Assembly: GCA_913041075.1 (NCBI GenBank)
Contig: CAJWGZ010000039.1
Location: 1-9,423, forward strand
Reading direction: 5' to 3'
DNA from: an uncultured Fidelibacterota bacterium
GTDB lineage: Bacteria > Fidelibacterota > Marinisomatia > Marinisomatales > TCS55
DNA: 9,423 bases
Below are positions 7,294-9,423 of the stretch, one piece after another. The stretch's first letter is position 1; every line of letters starts with the position of its first letter. The notes under the pieces were generated by a model that saw only the letters and a list, made by a program, of their open reading frames with translations, was not told the origin of the DNA and did not search any database. A program made the translations under genes and the position numbers.

Positions 7294-8088
7294 TCAGAGT
7301 ATTGTTGATACAGTACCGCCATCAACCCGCAGGGCAGCACCATTGTTGGCTGCAGCCAGCGGACTGGCGAGATATGTTACAAATGTAGCGACTTCGTCAA
7401 TAGTGGCAAAGCGTTCCAGCAGGGAGGTAGGCCTGATTTTTTCGAAGAATTCCCGCTCCACATCTTCCTTGGATAACCCCCGTTCCTGGGCCAAGTCGCT
7501 AATGAACTTCTCCGATCCTTCCGATCTAGTGGAACCGGGGATCACCGTATTTACGGTGACATTGGTTCCGGCTGTCTGCTGGGCCAGTCCCCGGGATACA
7601 CCCAACTGGGCAGTTTTTGTAGTACCATAGTGCACCATCTCCGCTGGTATCTGAATCCCGGACTCACTGGAAATGAAAATGATGCGACCCCAGTTCTGAT
7701 CCAGCATTCGCGGCAGGTAATGGCGGGAGAGACGGACACCGCTAAGAACATTGACCTCGAAAAAATGCAGCCACTCTTCATCTGTTATCTCTGCAAACGG
7801 TTTTGGCGCAAAAATACCTACATTATTGATCAATATGTCAATGGAATCATGTTCATCGAGCAGTTGCTGTACAGCAACTGCATCAGCAAAGTCAGCAGCG
7901 CAACCTTGCGCTGTACAATCGGGGATAGCCTGACGCAGTTGGTCCAGAGCACTATTGATACGCGCTTCTGTCCGTCCGTTGATAACGACGCTGGCGCCTT
8001 CCTGCAACAGCCGGCGGGCAATGCCAAATCCGATCCCAGCGGTGGAACCGGTGACAAGGGCTGTTTTTCCTGTGAGTTTGAGATCCAA
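7294..8088 (-). CDS. Short-chain dehydrogenase/reductase (SDR family, classical type)
   Basis: Encodes 264 residues of a cytoplasmic NAD(P)-dependent oxidoreductase with a Rossmann fold. The cofactor motif TGSTAGIG is at 13-20 and NNVG at 88-91. The catalytic tetrad is complete: Asn113, Ser141 and Tyr154-x3-Lys158. NGRTE after strand 2 (Arg39) favours NADPH. The C-terminal end (LRVDGGTVSTIL) is typical of FabG-like SDRs. The stretch ISSESGIQIPAEMVHYGTTK resembles a widely spread group usually labelled only as SDR oxidoreductase, so the substrate is unknown. The start is TTG at 8088-8086. An in-frame TAA directly precedes it, and the cofactor motif begins only 12 codons later, so no ATG start is possible. 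The gene heads a two-gene unit with the HAD phosphatase and is divergent from the phospholipase-like lipoprotein gene. Confidence 0.92.
   Translation of the reverse strand: MDLKLTGKTALVTGSTAGIGFGIARRLLQEGASVVINGRTEARINSALDQLRQAIPDCTAQGCAADFADAVAVQQLLDEHDSIDILINNVGIFAPKPFAEITDEEWLHFFEVNVLSGVRLSRHYLPRMLDQNWGRIIFISSESGIQIPAEMVHYGTTKTAQLGVSRGLAQQTAGTNVTVNTVIPGSTRSEGSEKFISDLAQERGLSKEDVEREFFEKIRPTSLLERFATIDEVATFVTYLASPLAAANNGAALRVDGGTVSTIL
7860..7881. repeat. Perfect 22-bp palindrome inside the reductase gene
   Basis: The half-site GCAGTTGCTGT (7860-7870) is followed directly by its exact reverse complement (7871-7881), with no mismatch and no spacer. It covers codons 70-77 of the reductase (Ala-Val-Ala-Val-Gln-Gln-Leu-Leu) on the minus strand. 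In RNA it could fold as a 9-bp stem with a GUAC loop. No T tract follows in either direction, so it is not an intrinsic terminator. Confidence 0.9.
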
Positions 8089-8208
8089 TTAGTTACTGAT
8101 CGCTATAATTTTACCAGGGGCAAGTTTACAAAATAACACCAGCAAGTCTGACTGTAAAATTGCTGCTTTTCCCTGTTCTATTATCCTTGTCTTAGTAAAT
8201 TATCCGTC

Positions 8209-9354
8209 GTGAATCACCAGAAAATATTCTATTATTCATTTTTATTACTTCTGCTAACTGGATGTGATGAAAAGAAAGAGCAGGGTATGAATAGCAACGA
8301 TTTAAAATTAAACCAGATCCAGGTGATCGGCAGTCATAACAGCTACCGCATACACCCAGTACAAGACATGTTCAATCTGATGACCGGGCTCAATCCGGAG
8401 TTGGCCGCTGAACTGGATTATGGCCACCCCAGTTTTGACGTGCAGTTCAGTCAGCATGGCATTCGCCAGATTGAAATCGACGTTTATCATGATCCGGAAG
8501 GCGGTTTATTCTACAATCAACGGGGCAATCTCTTTATCGGACTGCCAGTACCGTCCGGAATAGAGGAATTATTGGATCCCGGATTGAAGGTGCTGCATTT
8601 TCCAGACATTGATTATCGAACTCATTATTTAACGTTCATTGATGCGTTAACTGCCGTAAAAACCTGGTCTGATGCTAATCCCAATCATATTCCGATATTT
8701 ATTCTGGTAGAAGCAAAAGAAGATGGGCTGGCCAATGTTTATCCTTCGCTCAGTGGCTTCACCCAGCCGTTGCCCTTTGATCGAGACGCGTTGGATGCTA
8801 TTGATGCCGATATCAGATCTGTTTTTGGGAATGATCTAAACAAGGTGATCACACCGGACGATGTCCGCGGCACCAACGAATCATTGGAAGCAGTGATCTT
8901 GGATGGTGGGTGGCCCACCATTGGCGAATCACGAGGCAAAGTCTTTTTTGGTTTGGACAACGGCGGTGCTATTCGGGACGAATATGTTGCTGATCATCCT
9001 GCGCTGGAGGGTAGGGTGTTATTTACATCATCCGATCCGGGAACACCGGAAGCAGCATTTCTGAAGTTGAACACACCAGCGGAGAGTATCGCCGCTTATG
9101 TAACTCAGGGTTATATCGTCCGTACCCGAGCTGATGCGGACACGGAGGCCGCACGAACTGGAGATACAGGCCCTCGTGATCTGGCGCTATCCAGCGGTGC
9201 CCAATTTGTCTCTACCGATTATTATGTTGCCGATGCCCGCCACGATACGAGTGATGGCTGGACTGATTATACTGTAGCGTTACCAGATAATATGATCGCC
9301 CGGGAAAATCCTATAAGCGGCACTGGTAAATTCACGGGGCAGGAAATTGAATGA
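8209..9354 (+). CDS. Lipoprotein of the Ca2+-dependent phosphoinositide-specific phospholipase C-like family
   Basis: Encodes 381 residues starting at GTG 8209. A lipoprotein signal (about 5-18, hydrophobic FLLLLLT) ends in the lipobox LLTGC with Cys19. The next in-frame ATG (8287) would remove this signal, and no upstream ATG exists before an in-frame TAA at 8155, so GTG is well supported. The mature protein looks like a TIM-barrel phosphodiesterase of the PI-PLC-C1 type. It has IGSHNSYR (40-47, His43), IRQIEIDVYHDPEGG (85-99, Glu89 and Asp91), KVLHFPDIDYRTH (127-139, His130), FILVEAKED (164-172, Glu168), IVRTRADADTEAARTGD (303-319) and STDYY (335-339). Such enzymes are thought to cleave phosphoinositides or glycerophosphodiesters using calcium, but few members have been studied, so the substrate is uncertain. 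The protein should be anchored in the periplasm or outer membrane. It is transcribed alone and followed by the tRNA promoter. Confidence 0.82.
   Translation: MNHQKIFYYSFLLLLLTGCDEKKEQGMNSNDLKLNQIQVIGSHNSYRIHPVQDMFNLMTGLNPELAAELDYGHPSFDVQFSQHGIRQIEIDVYHDPEGGLFYNQRGNLFIGLPVPSGIEELLDPGLKVLHFPDIDYRTHYLTFIDALTAVKTWSDANPNHIPIFILVEAKEDGLANVYPSLSGFTQPLPFDRDALDAIDADIRSVFGNDLNKVITPDDVRGTNESLEAVILDGGWPTIGESRGKVFFGLDNGGAIRDEYVADHPALEGRVLFTSSDPGTPEAAFLKLNTPAESIAAYVTQGYIVRTRADADTEAARTGDTGPRDLALSSGAQFVSTDYYVADARHDTSDGWTDYTVALPDNMIARENPISGTGKFTGQEIE
8903..8921. repeat. Short inverted repeat (8-bp stem, 3-nt loop) inside the phospholipase-like gene
   Basis: ATGGTGGG (8903-8910) and CCCACCAT (8914-8921) are exact complements separated by TGG. 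The element lies within codons for Leu-Asp-Gly-Gly-Trp-Pro-Thr-Ile. There is no T tract and no known role; it may be chance. Confidence 0.5.
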
Positions 9355-9355
9355 T

Positions 9356-9386
9356 TTGGTTTACGCAGTGAATTCCTATAATTTTG
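9356..9386 (+). promoter_or_regulatory. Promoter of the right-edge tRNA gene (Bacteroidetes-type TTG / TAnnTTTG)
   Basis: TTG at 9356-9358 is followed after 20 bp by TAATTTTG (9379-9386), an exact match to TAnnTTTG. It also contains a perfect TATAAT (9377-9382). GCCCGC at 9386-9391 forms a GC-rich discriminator. The tRNA begins at 9409, 22 bp after the box. Spacing and sequence match the tRNA-His promoter. The promoter begins immediately after the stop of the phospholipase-like gene. Confidence 0.65.
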
Positions 9387-9408
9387 CCCGCTTTTTACAA
9401 GAATATTT

Positions 9409-9423
9409 CGGGGTGTAGCGCAG
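9409..9423 (+). tRNA. tRNA-Pro, 5' end only (cut by window edge)
   Basis: The last 15 bases, CGGGGTGTAGCGCAG, fit the start of a tRNA: a 7-nt acceptor strand CGGGGTG, TA at positions 8-9, and GCGC as the D-stem 5' strand followed by AG. A C at position 1 is rare and in bacteria is typical of tRNA-Pro and initiator tRNA. The sequence resembles common bacterial tRNA-Pro genes, while initiator tRNAs usually begin CGCGGGGTGGAGCAG. The anticodon is outside the window. The upstream promoter supports a real stable-RNA gene. Confidence 0.75.

Noticed and set aside
7630..8136. A 168-codon plus-strand reading frame opposite the reductase gene
   Set aside because: It lies wholly or mostly antisense to a well-supported reductase with full motifs; its translation shows no recognisable domain.
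8089..8208. TATAAT at 8104-8109 and other AT-rich boxes in the divergent region between the reductase and lipoprotein genes
   Set aside because: No partner element at suitable spacing on either strand; promoters must lie here but I cannot place them.

Overview
The window is ordinary bacterial chromosome, densely packed with housekeeping and accessory metabolic genes. I see no phage, insertion sequence, CRISPR array or defence system. Several signs point to a Gram-negative member of the Fibrobacteres-Chlorobi-Bacteroidetes (FCB) group, possibly a marine lineage such as Marinimicrobia. These signs are an LPS-export (LptF/LptG) permease, a class A penicillin-binding protein, a lipoprotein, a ferredoxin-dependent 2-oxoacid oxidoreductase beside fumarase, no Shine-Dalgarno sequence before any gene, and two tRNA promoters that fit the Bacteroidetes-type TTG / TAnnTTTG pattern. 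The taxonomic guess is inference, since no search was run.

Region 1 (1-3776, + strand): the last 46 codons of a probable KorB (2-oxoglutarate:ferredoxin oxidoreductase beta subunit), then fumC 23 bp later. These are two steps of the oxidative or reductive TCA cycle and probably one transcript. After a 79-bp gap comes a complete bifunctional penicillin-binding protein 1A.

Region 2 (3782-6452, - strand): an LptF/LptG-family permease followed by a pyrimidine-nucleoside (thymidine) phosphorylase that overlaps it by 23 bp. This pair converges on the PBP gene with only 5 bp between stop codons.

Region 3 (6453-6649): a 122-bp divergent intergenic stretch with the promoter and a leader hairpin for tRNA-His(GUG), then the tRNA itself. 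An open reading frame of the permease can be extended backwards through the antisense of this tRNA, but that extension is spurious.

Region 4 (6667-8088, - strand): a two-gene unit, a short-chain dehydrogenase/reductase (TTG start) followed 15 bp later by a YihX-like HAD phosphatase. The reductase gene contains a perfect 22-bp palindrome.

Region 5 (8209-9423, + strand): a GTG-started lipoprotein of the Ca2+-dependent phosphoinositide-phospholipase C-like family. It is followed by a promoter nearly identical to the tRNA-His one and the first 15 bases of a tRNA, most likely tRNA-Pro, cut by the window edge.

The most useful observations are the shared tRNA promoter module, the consistent absence of Shine-Dalgarno signals with non-ATG starts, the corrected permease start, the intragenic palindrome and the predicted surface or periplasmic phospholipase. 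None of them amounts to a clearly new biological system.
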